DNA of 32,869 nucleotides from Methylorubrum extorquens (lineage in GTDB: Bacteria; Pseudomonadota; Alphaproteobacteria; Rhizobiales; Beijerinckiaceae). Of this stretch, positions 9,129 through 18,637 are shown in pieces. The notes beneath the pieces are model-generated. The model was not told the DNA's origin and made no database searches. It saw nothing but the letters and a program-made list of their open reading frames with translations. Made by a program: the position numbers and the translations under genes. The DNA lies in the NCBI GenBank assembly GCA_019695455.1, contig JAEUAC010000027.1, positions 1-32,869 on the forward strand, given 5' to 3'. The stretch's first letter is position 1. Every line of letters starts with the position of its first letter.

Positions 9129-9519
9129 GGGACATCCTCCAGACATGCGGTTCGGCCGGGCAGCATCGCGCATCGCGAGACCCGGGCCAAACCGGGATCG
9201 GCATCCGACCGGGCGCATCCGGCGATCGACTGACGCGCACTGCGCGCCGCGCTGCGCTTGTCTTGGCGAGATCGGGCCCGCGCTCGCGGATCGGCGCCCG
9301 TGCCGGCGGACGACGCGCCCGCGCACGCGGTCGCCGGCCCTGCCCGCGACGGATGCGTCCTCTCGGTCCGACTGGCCGACGACTTGCCTGGACTTTGGGC
9401 GCGACCCGCCCCGGCGACCGGGCTATGGGGCGCCGTTCCGATCGGAGAACGCGAACCCGACCGCCCGGTCGGCCGCGGGCCCGTCCCGGCGCCGTCGCCG
9501 CAGACCTGCTGGAGCCACC

Positions 9520-10347
9520 ATGACCCACGTCACGACCGCCGACGGCACCCGGATCTTCGTCAAGGATTGGGGGCCCCGGGACGCGACGCCCGTCGTGTTC
9601 TCGCACGGATGGCCGCTCTCGTCGGACGCGTGGGACGGCCAGATGCTGTTCCTGCTGCAGCAGGGCCTGCGCGTCGTCGCGCACGACCGGCGCGGGCACG
9701 GCCGGTCGGACCAGCCGGCGACCGGCAACGACATGGACACCTACGCGGACGACCTCGCGGCCGTCATGGACGCGCTCGACATTCGGGGGGCCACCCTCGT
9801 CGGGCACTCGACCGGCGGCGGCGAGGTCGCGCGCTACATCGGCCGGCACGGCACGGGGCGGGTCGCCAAGGCCGTCCTCGTCGGGGCGGTGCCGCCCATC
9901 ATGGTGTCGAGCGCGGACTGGCCGGGCGGGCTCGCCCTCTCCGTCTTCGACGGCATCCGCAAGGGCGTGTTCGACAACCGCTCGCAATTCTACCTGGACC
10001 TCGCGGTGCCGTTCTACGGCATGAACCGGCCGGGCGCCGTCGTCAGCGAAGGCCTGAAGCACACCTTCTGGGGCCAGGGCATGATGGGCGGCATCGTCGG
10101 CCAATACGCCTGCATCCGCGAGTTCTCGGAGGTCGACTACACGGCGGACCTGCGCCGATTCGACGTGCCGACGCTCGTCATCCACGGCGACGACGACCAG
10201 ATCGTGCCGATCGGGCATGCGGGCCGGCTCACGGCCACGATCGTGAAGGGCGCGACGCTGAAGGTCTACGAGGGCGCACCGCACGGCCTCGCCTCCACGC
10301 ACCAGGACCGGCTGAACGCCGACCTCCTCGCCTTCGTCGCAGGCTGA
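9520..10347 (+). CDS. Alpha/beta hydrolase, non-heme chloroperoxidase-like
   Basis: [16 protein letters not shown], nucleophile elbow [36 protein letters not shown]. Confidence 0.92.
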   Translation: MTHVTTADGTRIFVKDWGPRDATPVVFSHGWPLSSDAWDGQMLFLLQQGLRVVAHDRRGHGRSDQPATGNDMDTYADDLAAVMDALDIRGATLVGHSTGGGEVARYIGRHGTGRVAKAVLVGAVPPIMVSSADWPGGLALSVFDGIRKGVFDNRSQFYLDLAVPFYGMNRPGAVVSEGLKHTFWGQGMMGGIVGQYACIREFSEVDYTADLRRFDVPTLVIHGDDDQIVPIGHAGRLTATIVKGATLKVYEGAPHGLASTHQDRLNADLLAFVAG

Positions 10348-10377
10348 CGGCGGGGCCCGGGGCGGCGGCCGGCGGCC

Positions 10378-11361
10378 TCAGCCCGCGAAGTGGCAGGCGG
10401 CCTCCTGGCCGCCCGCGTCCCGGAGCAGCGGGCGCTCGCTGCGGCACGGGTCCGGCACGCGCGCGATCGGGCAGCGCGGGTGGAAGGCGCAGCCCGGCGG
10501 CGGATCGAGCGGCGACGGGATCTGGCCGACGGCCGGCGTGAACACGGCGCGCCCGGCCTCGAGCCGCGGCACGGCCGCCAGCAGCGAGCGCGTGTAGGGG
10601 TGCTGCGGGTCCTCGTAGACGGAGCGGGTCGGGCCGATCTCGACGATGCGGCCGAGATACATGACGGCGACCCGGTCGCAGAGGTGCCGGACGATCCCGA
10701 GATCGTGGGAGATGAAGAGGGTCGTGAGGTCGCCGCCGGCCCGCAGCCCGAGCAGCAGGTTCACGATCTGCGCCTGGATCGAGACGTCGAGCGAGGCGAC
10801 CGGCTCGTCGCAGACGAGCACGTCCGGCCGCATGGCGAGCGCCCGCGCGATGGCGACCCGCTGGCGCTGGCCGCCCGAGAACTGGTGCGGGAAGCGCCCG
10901 ACCATGTCCGGATCGAGCCCGACGGCCGCGAGCCGGTCCCGCGCGAAGACCGTGGCGTCCCGCCGGTCGACGAGGCCGTGGGCCAGCGGCCCCTCCGTCA
11001 GGGCCTCGCCGATGCGCATGCGCGGATCGAGTGACGAGAACGGGTCCTGGAACACGGTCTGGACGCGCGTCGTGACCTTGCGGCCGGCTGCCCTGACGGG
11101 CGCGCCGTCGATCTCGATCCGGCCGGCGCTCGGATCGAGGATGCCGGCGACGAGGCGCCCGAGCGTGGACTTGCCGCAGCCGGATTCGCCGACGAGCCCC
11201 AGCATCTCGCCGCGGCGGATCGCGAGCGAGACGTCCGACACGGCCTGGACGGGCCGGGTCTCGACGGAGGCCCCCAGCCGCGCCGCGATCCGGTCACCGA
11301 CCGACAGCGCGGGCCGGAAGAGCTTCGAGACGCCCGCGACGGAGACGAAGGCGTCGCTCAT
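10378..11361 (-). CDS. Oligopeptide/dipeptide ABC transporter ATP-binding protein, DppF/OppF-like
   Basis: GESGCGKSTLGR, FSGGQRQRVAIARALAMRPDVLVCDEPVASLDVSIQAQI, C-terminal Cys-rich GCAFHPRCPIARVPDPCRSERPLL. Confidence 0.93.
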   Translation of the reverse strand: MSDAFVSVAGVSKLFRPALSVGDRIAARLGASVETRPVQAVSDVSLAIRRGEMLGLVGESGCGKSTLGRLVAGILDPSAGRIEIDGAPVRAAGRKVTTRVQTVFQDPFSSLDPRMRIGEALTEGPLAHGLVDRRDATVFARDRLAAVGLDPDMVGRFPHQFSGGQRQRVAIARALAMRPDVLVCDEPVASLDVSIQAQIVNLLLGLRAGGDLTTLFISHDLGIVRHLCDRVAVMYLGRIVEIGPTRSVYEDPQHPYTRSLLAAVPRLEAGRAVFTPAVGQIPSPLDPPPGCAFHPRCPIARVPDPCRSERPLLRDAGGQEAACHFAG

Positions 11362-12344
11362 GCGGCCTCCGCCGGATCGAGCGTGAGCGGAAAGTGGCAG
11401 CGCGCCCGGCGGAGCGGGCCGCCGGTCGGCTCCGGTGCCACGCGGCAGGTGGCCGGGACGGCGCGCGGGCAGCGGGGCTGGAAGGCGCAGCCCTCCGGGA
11501 TCCGCAGCAGAGAGGGCGCCTGCCCCGGGATGGGCCGGAGCGGCACGCCGGGCTCGGCCTGGGACGGGAGCGAGGCGAGGAGCCCCGCCGTGTAGGGATG
11601 GCGCGGCGCCGTGAGGACCAGCGCCGTCGGGCCCTCCTCCACGATGCGGCCGGCATACATGACGGCGAGCCGGTCCGAGAGCGCGGAGACGACGGCGAGG
11701 TCGTGCGAGATCCAGACGAGCGCGGTCCCGCTCTCCGCCACCAGGCTCCGCATCTCGGCCAGGATGCCGGCCTGGACGGAGACGTCGAGCGCGGTGGTCG
11801 GCTCGTCCGCGATGATGACGGCCGGACCGTGCAGCAGCGCCACCGCGATCGCGACGCGCTGGCGCATGCCGCCGGAGAACTGGTGCGGATAGGCGTCGAG
11901 CCGCGCCTCCGGCTCGGGCAGGCCGACGCGGCGGAGCACGTCGGCGGCGCGGGCCCGCGCGGCGCGCGCCGAGACGCGCTCGTGCGCGACCACGGCGAGG
12001 CGCATCTGCTCGCCGATCCGCAGCACGGGGTTGAGGGTCGTCGCGGGGTCCTGGAAGACCATGGCGATCTCCCGCCCCCGCACCCGGCGCAGCTCCCGCG
12101 GCGGCAGCCCCACGAGCTCCCGCCCGTTCAGCCGCACGGAGCCCCCGACGATGCGGCCGGGCGGATCGACGAGGCCGAGGAGCGAGAAGCCCGTGACGCT
12201 CTTGCCCGAGCAGGATTCGCCGACGAGCCCCAGCACCTCGCCGCGGTCCAGCGCGAAGGACACGCCGTCGACCGCCTTCGCGACGCCGGCGCGGGTCGCG
12301 AAATGGGTCGCGAGATCGCGGACGACGAGGACGGGCTCCGTCAC
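11358..12344 (-). CDS. Oligopeptide/dipeptide ABC transporter ATP-binding protein, DppD/OppD-like
   Basis: GESCSGKSVTG, FSGGMRQRVAIAVALLHGPAVIIADEPTTALDVSVQAGIL, C-terminal GCAFQPRCPRAVPATC; 4-bp overlap with the downstream ATPase gene. Confidence 0.93.
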   Translation of the reverse strand: MTEPVLVVRDLATHFATRAGVAKAVDGVSFALDRGEVLGLVGESCSGKSVTGFSLLGLVDPPGRIVGGSVRLNGRELVGLPPRELRRVRGREIAMVFQDPATTLNPVLRIGEQMRLAVVAHERVSARAARARAADVLRRVGLPEPEARLDAYPHQFSGGMRQRVAIAVALLHGPAVIIADEPTTALDVSVQAGILAEMRSLVAESGTALVWISHDLAVVSALSDRLAVMYAGRIVEEGPTALVLTAPRHPYTAGLLASLPSQAEPGVPLRPIPGQAPSLLRIPEGCAFQPRCPRAVPATCRVAPEPTGGPLRRARCHFPLTLDPAEAA

Positions 12345-13216
12345 CGCTTCAGCCTCGGGTTGAACTGGTCGCGCACCTGGTCGCCGACGAGGTTGATGGC
12401 GACGATCAGCACGATGAGGGCGATGCCGGGATAGACCGAGATCCAGGTCCGGCCGCTCATCATGTACTGAAAGCCGTTGGCGATCAGCATGCCGAGCGAC
12501 GGCTCCGTCACGGGCAGGCCGAGGCCCAGGAAGGACAGCGTCGCCTCGAGCGCGATGGCGTTCGCGACCTGCACGGTCGCCACCACGACGAGCGGCGGCA
12601 GCGTGTTCGGCAGGAGGTGGCGGAACACGATGCGGCGCCCCGACAGCGGCGTCGCGGCCGCGGCCTCGATGTAGTCCTTGCGGCGCTCGGCGGAGGCGGC
12701 CCCGAAGGCCGTGCGGGCGAAGTAGGCGTATTGGGCCGCGACGAGCGCGGTCACGAGCTGCGCCTTGCCCTGCCCGAGCAGCGCCGACAGGACCAGCGCG
12801 AGGAGGATCGCCGGGAACGAGAGCTGCAGGTCGACGACCCGCATCACGATCGCCGCGACCCAGCCGCCCCGGTAGGCCGCGAGCAGCCCGAGGCTCGCGC
12901 CGATCGCGAGCGCGAAGGTGCCCGCCGCGAGCCCCATCTCGATGGAGATGCGCAGGCCGTAGAGGATGGCGGAGAGGAGGTCGCGCCCCTGCGCGTCCGT
13001 GCCGAGCCAGTGCGTGTAGCCCTCGGAGCCGACGAAGCCCGGCGGGCGCCGCGCGTCGGCCAGGCTCAGGTTGGCGATGTCGTAGGGGTCCTGCGGCGCG
13101 ATCCAGGGCGCCGCCAGCGCCAGCGTCACGATGGCGACCACGACGGCCAGCGCGACGACGGCGAGCGGGCTCTCGCGGTACTCGGCCCAGAACCGGCCCC
13201 AGGGCGTCTCGGTCAC
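12341..13216 (-). CDS. Peptide ABC transporter permease, DppC/OppC-like
   Basis: GTG start at 13216 (VTETPWGRFWAEYRESPLAVVALAVVVAIV); HWLGTDAQGRDLLSAILYGLRISIEMG and EATLSFLGLGLPVTEPSLGMLI motifs. Confidence 0.92.
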   Translation of the reverse strand: MTETPWGRFWAEYRESPLAVVALAVVVAIVTLALAAPWIAPQDPYDIANLSLADARRPPGFVGSEGYTHWLGTDAQGRDLLSAILYGLRISIEMGLAAGTFALAIGASLGLLAAYRGGWVAAIVMRVVDLQLSFPAILLALVLSALLGQGKAQLVTALVAAQYAYFARTAFGAASAERRKDYIEAAAATPLSGRRIVFRHLLPNTLPPLVVVATVQVANAIALEATLSFLGLGLPVTEPSLGMLIANGFQYMMSGRTWISVYPGIALIVLIVAINLVGDQVRDQFNPRLKR

Positions 13217-14187
13217 GCGGGCGCTCCCCGGCCGAGCCGCGGATCGAGCGCCGCGTAGGCGAGGTCCACGAGGAGGTTGATGGTGACGAAGACGAGCGCG
13301 ATCAGGACGAGGTAGGCGACCATGACGGGCCGGTCGAGCGAGGTGATCGAATCGATGATCAGCTTGCCGAGCCCGGGCCAGGAGAAGATCGTCTCCGTCA
13401 CGACCGCGAAGGCGAGCGTGGAGCCGAACTCGAGCCCGAACACCGTCACGATCGGGATCGAGATCAGCTTGAGCACGTGCCGGCGCAGGATCGTCCATTC
13501 CGACAGGCCGGCCGCGCGGGCGAACTTGATCGTGTCGGTGCCCATCGTCTCCCGCGTCCCGGCGCGCGCGAGGCGGATCATGAGGGCGAGCTTGAAGAGC
13601 GACAGGTTCAGCGCCGGCAGGACCAGGTGCGAGAGGCCGTTCAGCGTGAGGACGCTCCATTCGACGCCGCCGACCGAGACCGTGGCGCCGCGCCCGCCCG
13701 CCGGGAGCCAGCCGAGCTCGACGGAGAAGACGAGGATCAGGATGAGGCCGATCCAGAAGGTCGGCACCGAGAAGCCGATGACGGAGACCGCCATCACGGC
13801 CTTCGCGACCGGGCTCGCGGGCCGGTAGCCGGCATAGATGCCGAGCGGCACGCCGATGCAGGTCGCGGCGAGCACGGCCGCGAGCGTCAGCTCCAGCGTC
13901 GCCGGCAGGCGGCTCAGGATCAGCTGCAGCACCGGCATGCCGAACACGAACGAGCGGCCGAAATCCCCGGACAGGAGGTTGCCCAGGAAGGTCGCGTATT
14001 GGCGCCAGAGCGGCTGGTCGAGCCCGTAGCGCGCGATGGTGGCGGCGCGGATGTCCTGCGTCGCGTCCGGCGAGAGCAGCACGTCGATCGGGTTGCCGAC
14101 CGCGTACACGCCGACGAAGACCAGAGCCGACATGACGAGCATGACGAGCGCGGCCCCGAACAGTCGCTGGATGAGAAAGCCGAGCAT
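13213..14187 (-). CDS. Peptide ABC transporter permease, DppB/OppB-like
   Basis: MLGFLIQRLFGAALVMLVMSALVFVGVYAVGNPIDVLL; RAGTRETMGTDTIKFARAAGLSEWTILRRHVLKLISIPIVTVFGLEFG. Confidence 0.92.
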   Translation of the reverse strand: MLGFLIQRLFGAALVMLVMSALVFVGVYAVGNPIDVLLSPDATQDIRAATIARYGLDQPLWRQYATFLGNLLSGDFGRSFVFGMPVLQLILSRLPATLELTLAAVLAATCIGVPLGIYAGYRPASPVAKAVMAVSVIGFSVPTFWIGLILILVFSVELGWLPAGGRGATVSVGGVEWSVLTLNGLSHLVLPALNLSLFKLALMIRLARAGTRETMGTDTIKFARAAGLSEWTILRRHVLKLISIPIVTVFGLEFGSTLAFAVVTETIFSWPGLGKLIIDSITSLDRPVMVAYLVLIALVFVTINLLVDLAYAALDPRLGRGAPA

Positions 14188-14321
14188 TCGACGCCTGTAG
14201 CAAGGTCCGTGCGGGCCGCGCACCTGCAAAAGCGGCGCAGGCCCGACCGCGTCCGGCGCCGATTGTCGGGCCCGCGGCGGCGTGCGAGGCGTGGGCTCCG
14301 ACGCGGACCACCGGGACGACC

Positions 14322-15224
14322 ATGAGCGACACGCCCCTCGAACCCTGGCAATGGCCGGAGGCGCAATGGCGCGGGATCGTGAACCACGTGCGGGCCGGCC
14401 GCGGCTACCGCCCGGCCTCCTGGCCCGGCGGGGCGCGCTGCGCGGTCGCGCTCTCCTTCGACAGCGACCACGAGACGAACGAGCTGCGCGACGGCGGCAC
14501 CTCCATCGGCCGGCTGTCCTGGGGCCAGTTCGGCAACCGCGTCGGCGTGCCCCGCATCCTGGCGCTCCTCGCGCGCCACGACGTCCGGGCGAGCTTCTAC
14601 GTGCCGGCGGTGGCGGCCCTCCTGCACCCGGACGAGCAGCGGCGCGTGGTGGCCGAGGGTCACGAGATCGGCATCCACGGCTGGATCCACGAGCTCAACT
14701 CCGTCCTGCCCTACGAGGCGGAACGCGACCTCATGTTCCGCTCGGCCGACACGCTCGAGAAGATCACGGGCGTGCGGCCGGTCGGCCTGCGGACGCCGTC
14801 GTGGGACTTCAGCCCCTCCACGCTGAAGATCGAGGGGGAACTCGGGCTTCTCTACGATTCGTCGCTCATGGCGGACGAGGATTGCTACGCGTTGCTGCTC
14901 GACGGGGTCGACACGGGGATCGTCGAGGTGCCGGTGGAATGGGTGCGCGACGACGCCGTCTACTTCATGATGAATCGCTTCCAGTCCCTCCGGCCGTACA
15001 CGCCGCCGGCCGACGTCCTCGACATCTTCCGGCGCGAGTTCGACGCGGCCTACGAGGAGGGCGGGCTGTTCCAGCTGACCATGCACCCGCACATCATCAC
15101 GCACCGGTCGCGCATCTGGATCCTCGACGAGCTGATCCGCCACGCGCGCGCCAAGGGCGACGTCTGGTTCGGCACCCATGCGGAGGTCGCCGCGCACGCG
15201 AAGGCCGCGGCGGTCGAACCCTGA
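14322..15224 (+). CDS. Polysaccharide deacetylase family protein (PuuE/imidase-like)
   Basis: NodB-type motifs: SFDSDHETNELRDGG (D-x-D-H), EIGIHGWIHELN, LRTPSWDFS, TMHPHIITHRSR. Confidence 0.88.
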   Translation: MSDTPLEPWQWPEAQWRGIVNHVRAGRGYRPASWPGGARCAVALSFDSDHETNELRDGGTSIGRLSWGQFGNRVGVPRILALLARHDVRASFYVPAVAALLHPDEQRRVVAEGHEIGIHGWIHELNSVLPYEAERDLMFRSADTLEKITGVRPVGLRTPSWDFSPSTLKIEGELGLLYDSSLMADEDCYALLLDGVDTGIVEVPVEWVRDDAVYFMMNRFQSLRPYTPPADVLDIFRREFDAAYEEGGLFQLTMHPHIITHRSRIWILDELIRHARAKGDVWFGTHAEVAAHAKAAAVEP

Positions 15225-15225
15225 C

Positions 15226-15258
15226 GATCGGCGCCCGCGGCTTGAGACGGCGCCGATC
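15226..15258. repeat. 10-bp perfect inverted repeat (GATCGGCGCC / GGCGCCGATC, 13-nt loop)
   Basis: Arms 15226-15235 and 15249-15258, directly after the deacetylase stop codon (15222-15224). Confidence 0.55.
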
Positions 15259-15270
15259 CGCCTCTAGCAT
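15242..15270 (+). promoter_or_regulatory. Candidate sigma70-type promoter for the substrate-binding protein gene
   Basis: TTGAGA (15242-15247), exactly 17-bp spacer, TAGCAT (15265-15270); start codon at 15323. The upstream hairpin overlaps the -35 region. Confidence 0.45.
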
Positions 15271-15322
15271 GATCCCGCGGCCGCCGATCCCTCGGCCCGG
15301 CCCACGCCCCTACGGATACGGA

Positions 15323-16912
15323 ATGCGCCGCCTCTCTCCGACCTTCGCGCTCGCCTTCGGCCTGTCCACGGCGCTCGCCGGGGCCGCGTCCGCCCAGAAC
15401 CTGACCATCGGCGTGCGGGCCGGCCCTGATTCGATCGACCCGCACTTCACGGCGTCGGGCACCCATGCGGAGGCGCTGAAGCACGTGTTCGACACGCTGG
15501 TCTGGTCGGGCGACCAGCTCCAGCTCGAGCCGGGGCTCGCCGAGAGCTGGCGGGCGGTCGATCCCACGACCTGGGAGTTCAAGCTGCGCCGGGGCGTGAA
15601 ATTCCACGACGGGTCCGACTTCACGGCCGAGGACGTCAAGTTCTCGATCGAGCGCATTCCGACCGTCTCGGGCCCGAACCCGACCACGATCTACGTGCGC
15701 CGCGTGAAGGAGACGAGGATCGTCGATCCCCATACGATCCAGATCGTGACCGAGGGCCCGGCGCCGACGCTGCCGAACGACTTCATCCGCCTGTTCATCG
15801 TGTCGTCGAAGGCCGCCGCGGGCCTCACGAAGGACAACGCCAACGAGGCCTTCAACACGGGCCGGGCGGCGATCGGCACGGGGCCGTTCAAGTTCGTGTC
15901 CTGGACGCCGAAGGACCAGCTCGTCCTCGAGCGGAACGACGCCTATTGGCGCGGCCCCGCCGCCTGGCAGCGCGTGGTCCGCAAGGAGATCCCGAACGAC
16001 GCCGCGCGCGTGGCGCAGCTGCGGGCGGGCCAGCTCGACATGATGGTGCGGACGCCCGCGACCGACGTGCCCGGCATGACGCGCGACCCGAAGCTCGCCG
16101 TCGTGAAGGTGGACACGGTCTACGTGTTCTACATGGAACTCGACATGCGGGATAAGCCGCCGCAGATCACGGCGAAGGACGGTTCGGCGCTGCCGAAGAA
16201 CCCGTTCCAGGACGCCAAGGTGCGCGAGGCCGTCGACCTCGCGATCGACCGCGACGCTTTGGCCGAGATCGCCATGGAAGGGCTCGGCAAGCCCGTGAAC
16301 CAGGTAGTGACGTCGAACATCTTCGGCTTCGACCCGGCCATCACGGTGCCGAAGGCCAACGTGCAGCGGGCCCGCGCCCTCATGGGCGAGGCCGGCTACC
16401 CGAACGGCTTCAAGGTCGTCCTCTCCTTCACCAACGACCGCCTGCCGGGCGACGGCGCCGTCGGGACGACGCTCGCCCAGATGCTGGCGCGGATCGGCAT
16501 CGACGTGCAGGCCGCCGGCCAGCCCGGCGCCGTTCTCTTCCCGGCCCGCACGCGCGGCGACCTCTCGATGGTCATGTCCGGCTGGGGGACGCTGACGGGC
16601 GAGGCCAACTACACCCTGTCCTCGCTGGCGCATTCCTACGCGCCGAACCTGCGCCTCGGCGCCTTCAACTGGCGCAACTACAAGAACGAGCAGGTGGACA
16701 AGCTGCTGGAGGACGCCGCGATCGAGATGGACGAGGGCAAGCGCCGCACGCAGCTCCAGCAGGCGGGCGCCCAGTTCCGCGCCGACCGCTCGCTCCTGCC
16801 GCTCGCCGCCGTCTCGTCCGCCTGGACGCTGCGCAAGGACAAGGTCTCGATGCCGAAGCCGCGCGTCGACGAGGACACCCTCGCCTACGACCTGAAGCCG
16901 GGCACGCCGTAG
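15323..16912 (+). CDS. Peptide/nickel-type ABC transporter substrate-binding protein (SBP family 5, DppA-like)
   Basis: Signal peptide MRRLSPTFALAFGLSTALAGAASAQ; IDPHFTASGTHAEALKHVFDTLV...LAESWRAVDPTTWEFKLRRGVKFHDGSDFTAEDVKFSIERI. Confidence 0.93.
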   Translation: MRRLSPTFALAFGLSTALAGAASAQNLTIGVRAGPDSIDPHFTASGTHAEALKHVFDTLVWSGDQLQLEPGLAESWRAVDPTTWEFKLRRGVKFHDGSDFTAEDVKFSIERIPTVSGPNPTTIYVRRVKETRIVDPHTIQIVTEGPAPTLPNDFIRLFIVSSKAAAGLTKDNANEAFNTGRAAIGTGPFKFVSWTPKDQLVLERNDAYWRGPAAWQRVVRKEIPNDAARVAQLRAGQLDMMVRTPATDVPGMTRDPKLAVVKVDTVYVFYMELDMRDKPPQITAKDGSALPKNPFQDAKVREAVDLAIDRDALAEIAMEGLGKPVNQVVTSNIFGFDPAITVPKANVQRARALMGEAGYPNGFKVVLSFTNDRLPGDGAVGTTLAQMLARIGIDVQAAGQPGAVLFPARTRGDLSMVMSGWGTLTGEANYTLSSLAHSYAPNLRLGAFNWRNYKNEQVDKLLEDAAIEMDEGKRRTQLQQAGAQFRADRSLLPLAAVSSAWTLRKDKVSMPKPRVDEDTLAYDLKPGTP

Positions 16913-16934
16913 GCCGGGCGCGCGGGGCACGCCC

Positions 16935-17639
16935 ATGCGCATCGCGGACATGAGCTGGAGCGACGTCGCCGCGCAGGTCGCACGCGACGATCGCTGCGTG
17001 CTTCCGATCGGCTCGACGGAGCAGCATGCCGGGCTGTCGCTCTGCGTCGACTCGATCCTGGCGGAGCGCGTGGCCGTCGAGGCCGCCGAACCGCTCGGCG
17101 TGCCGGTCTACCCGGCGATGCCCTTCGGGCTCGCGCCCTATTTCGACGCCTTTCCCGGATCCGTCTCGCTCCGGGTCGAGACGCTGCTCGCGGTGGTGCG
17201 CGACGTCGTCGGCTCGCTCCACCGCTCCGGCTTCCGGCGCATCCTGATCGTGAACGGGCACGGCGGCAACGCGCCCGTGGGCGCGCTCGCCTCCGAGCTG
17301 ATGTCCGGACGGGACGACCTGTCGGTGAAGTTCCATTCCTGGTGGAACGCGCCCCGGACCTGGGAGGCCGTCCAGGCCATCGACCCGTCCGGCTCGCACG
17401 CCAACTGGATGGAGAACTATCCCTGGACGCGGCTGCGCGAGGAGCCCGTCCGCACCAAGCCCTCCGTCGACCGCGACCTCATGCGGGCCTCGAACCCGGC
17501 CGGCGTGCGGGCGCTGCTGGGGGACGGCAGCTTCGGCGGCGACAGCGTGAAGCCCGATGCCGACATGCTGGCGCTCTGGGCGGTCGGGGTCGCCGAGACG
17601 CGCGACGCCATCGAGGGACCATGGCCGGACCGATCCTGA
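16935..17639 (+). CDS. Creatininase family protein
   Basis: CVLPIGSTEQHAGLSLCVDSILAERVA...RILIVNGHGGNAPV...GSHANWMENYPWTR match creatinine-amidohydrolase-family motifs. Confidence 0.88.
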   Translation: MRIADMSWSDVAAQVARDDRCVLPIGSTEQHAGLSLCVDSILAERVAVEAAEPLGVPVYPAMPFGLAPYFDAFPGSVSLRVETLLAVVRDVVGSLHRSGFRRILIVNGHGGNAPVGALASELMSGRDDLSVKFHSWWNAPRTWEAVQAIDPSGSHANWMENYPWTRLREEPVRTKPSVDRDLMRASNPAGVRALLGDGSFGGDSVKPDADMLALWAVGVAETRDAIEGPWPDRS

Positions 17640-18637
17640 TCTGGGGCGCCGGCGCGATCGGCGGCACGCTCGGCGCCTATTGGGCGCGCGCCGGCCACGA
17701 CGTGCTGCTGGTCGACCGCGAGGCGGCGCACGTGGAGGCCTGCCGCACGACCGGGCTCGCGATCGAGGGGCCGGTCGAGAGCTTCGTGCAGGTCGTGCCG
17801 GCCGCGACGCCGGACGAGGTCGCGGGCGTGTACGGCCGCATCGTGCTCGCCGTGAAGGCCCACGGCACGGACGCGGCGCTGGACGCGCTCGCGCCCCATC
17901 TCGCGCCGGACGGCTACGTCCTGTCGGCGCAGAACGGCCTCAACGAGATCGCCATCGCCGACCGGGTCGGCGCGGCGCGCACGATGGGGTGCTTCGTCAA
18001 TTTCGGCGCCGACTGGCTCGGCCCCGGCCGCATCCTCTACGGCAACCGCGGCGCCGTGGTCGTGGGCGAGATCGACGGCGCGATCCGCGAGCGCACGCGG
18101 GCCGCCTTCGAGCTCCTGCGCATCCTCGAGCCCGACGCGATCCTGACCGACAACGTCTGGGGCTATCTCTGGGGCAAGCTCGCCTACGGGGCGATGCTGT
18201 TCGGGACCGCGCTCACGCCGGAATCCATGGCCGCCAACTTCGCCGATCCGGCCCGCCTCCCGGCCTGGCGCGCGCTCGGCCGAGAGGTCATGGCGGTCGC
18301 CGCCCGGCGCGGCGTCGTGCCGGTCGGCTTCGGCGCGTTCCGGCCGGAGGCCTTCGCGCCGGGCGCGTCCGACGCGGAGGCCGATGCCGTGATCGCCTGG
18401 CTCGCCGACTACACGAGCCGCACCGCGAAGACGCATTCCGGCATCCACCGCGACCTCGCCGTGCGCAGGCGCCCGACCGAGGTCGACGCGCAGATCGGCA
18501 TCGTCGGCGCGCTCGGCCGCGAGGCCGGCATCGCGACGCCGGCGCTGGATCGGCTGGTCGCGCTGATCCACGACATCGAGGCCGGCCGCCGGCCGCAATC
18601 GGCCGACACGCTCGCCGCCCTGATCGACCGATGCTGA
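17621..18637 (+). CDS. Ketopantoate reductase (ApbA/PanE) family oxidoreductase
   Basis: ILIWGAGAIGGTLGAYWARAGHDVLLVDR Rossmann motif; LAVKAHGTDAALDAL; LSAQNGLNE; C-terminal PTEVDAQIGIVGALGREAGIATPALDRLVALI. Confidence 0.9.
   Translation: MAGPILIWGAGAIGGTLGAYWARAGHDVLLVDREAAHVEACRTTGLAIEGPVESFVQVVPAATPDEVAGVYGRIVLAVKAHGTDAALDALAPHLAPDGYVLSAQNGLNEIAIADRVGAARTMGCFVNFGADWLGPGRILYGNRGAVVVGEIDGAIRERTRAAFELLRILEPDAILTDNVWGYLWGKLAYGAMLFGTALTPESMAANFADPARLPAWRALGREVMAVAARRGVVPVGFGAFRPEAFAPGASDAEADAVIAWLADYTSRTAKTHSGIHRDLAVRRRPTEVDAQIGIVGALGREAGIATPALDRLVALIHDIEAGRRPQSADTLAALIDRC

Noticed and set aside
9129-9519. Small gene, sRNA or promoter in the 390-bp divergent gap (including the 9127-9520 extension in the ORF track)
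   Set aside because: The in-frame N-terminal extension is low-complexity and not hydrolase-like; no convincing -35/-10 pair, coding bias or terminator could be supported by eye.
7330-10302. 990-aa minus-strand ORF (and other long ORFs such as 2944-4926, 27480-29720, 30580-32670, 432-1010)
   Set aside because: Arg/Pro/Ala/Gly-rich or His/Asp/Arg-rich low-complexity translations in alternate frames of well-supported genes; typical GC-rich shadow ORFs.
12341-14332. 663-aa single minus-strand ORF as one fused permease
   Set aside because: The N-terminal part is an out-of-frame shadow of the DppB-like gene; the real DppC-like gene starts at GTG 13216 with a 4-bp overlap.
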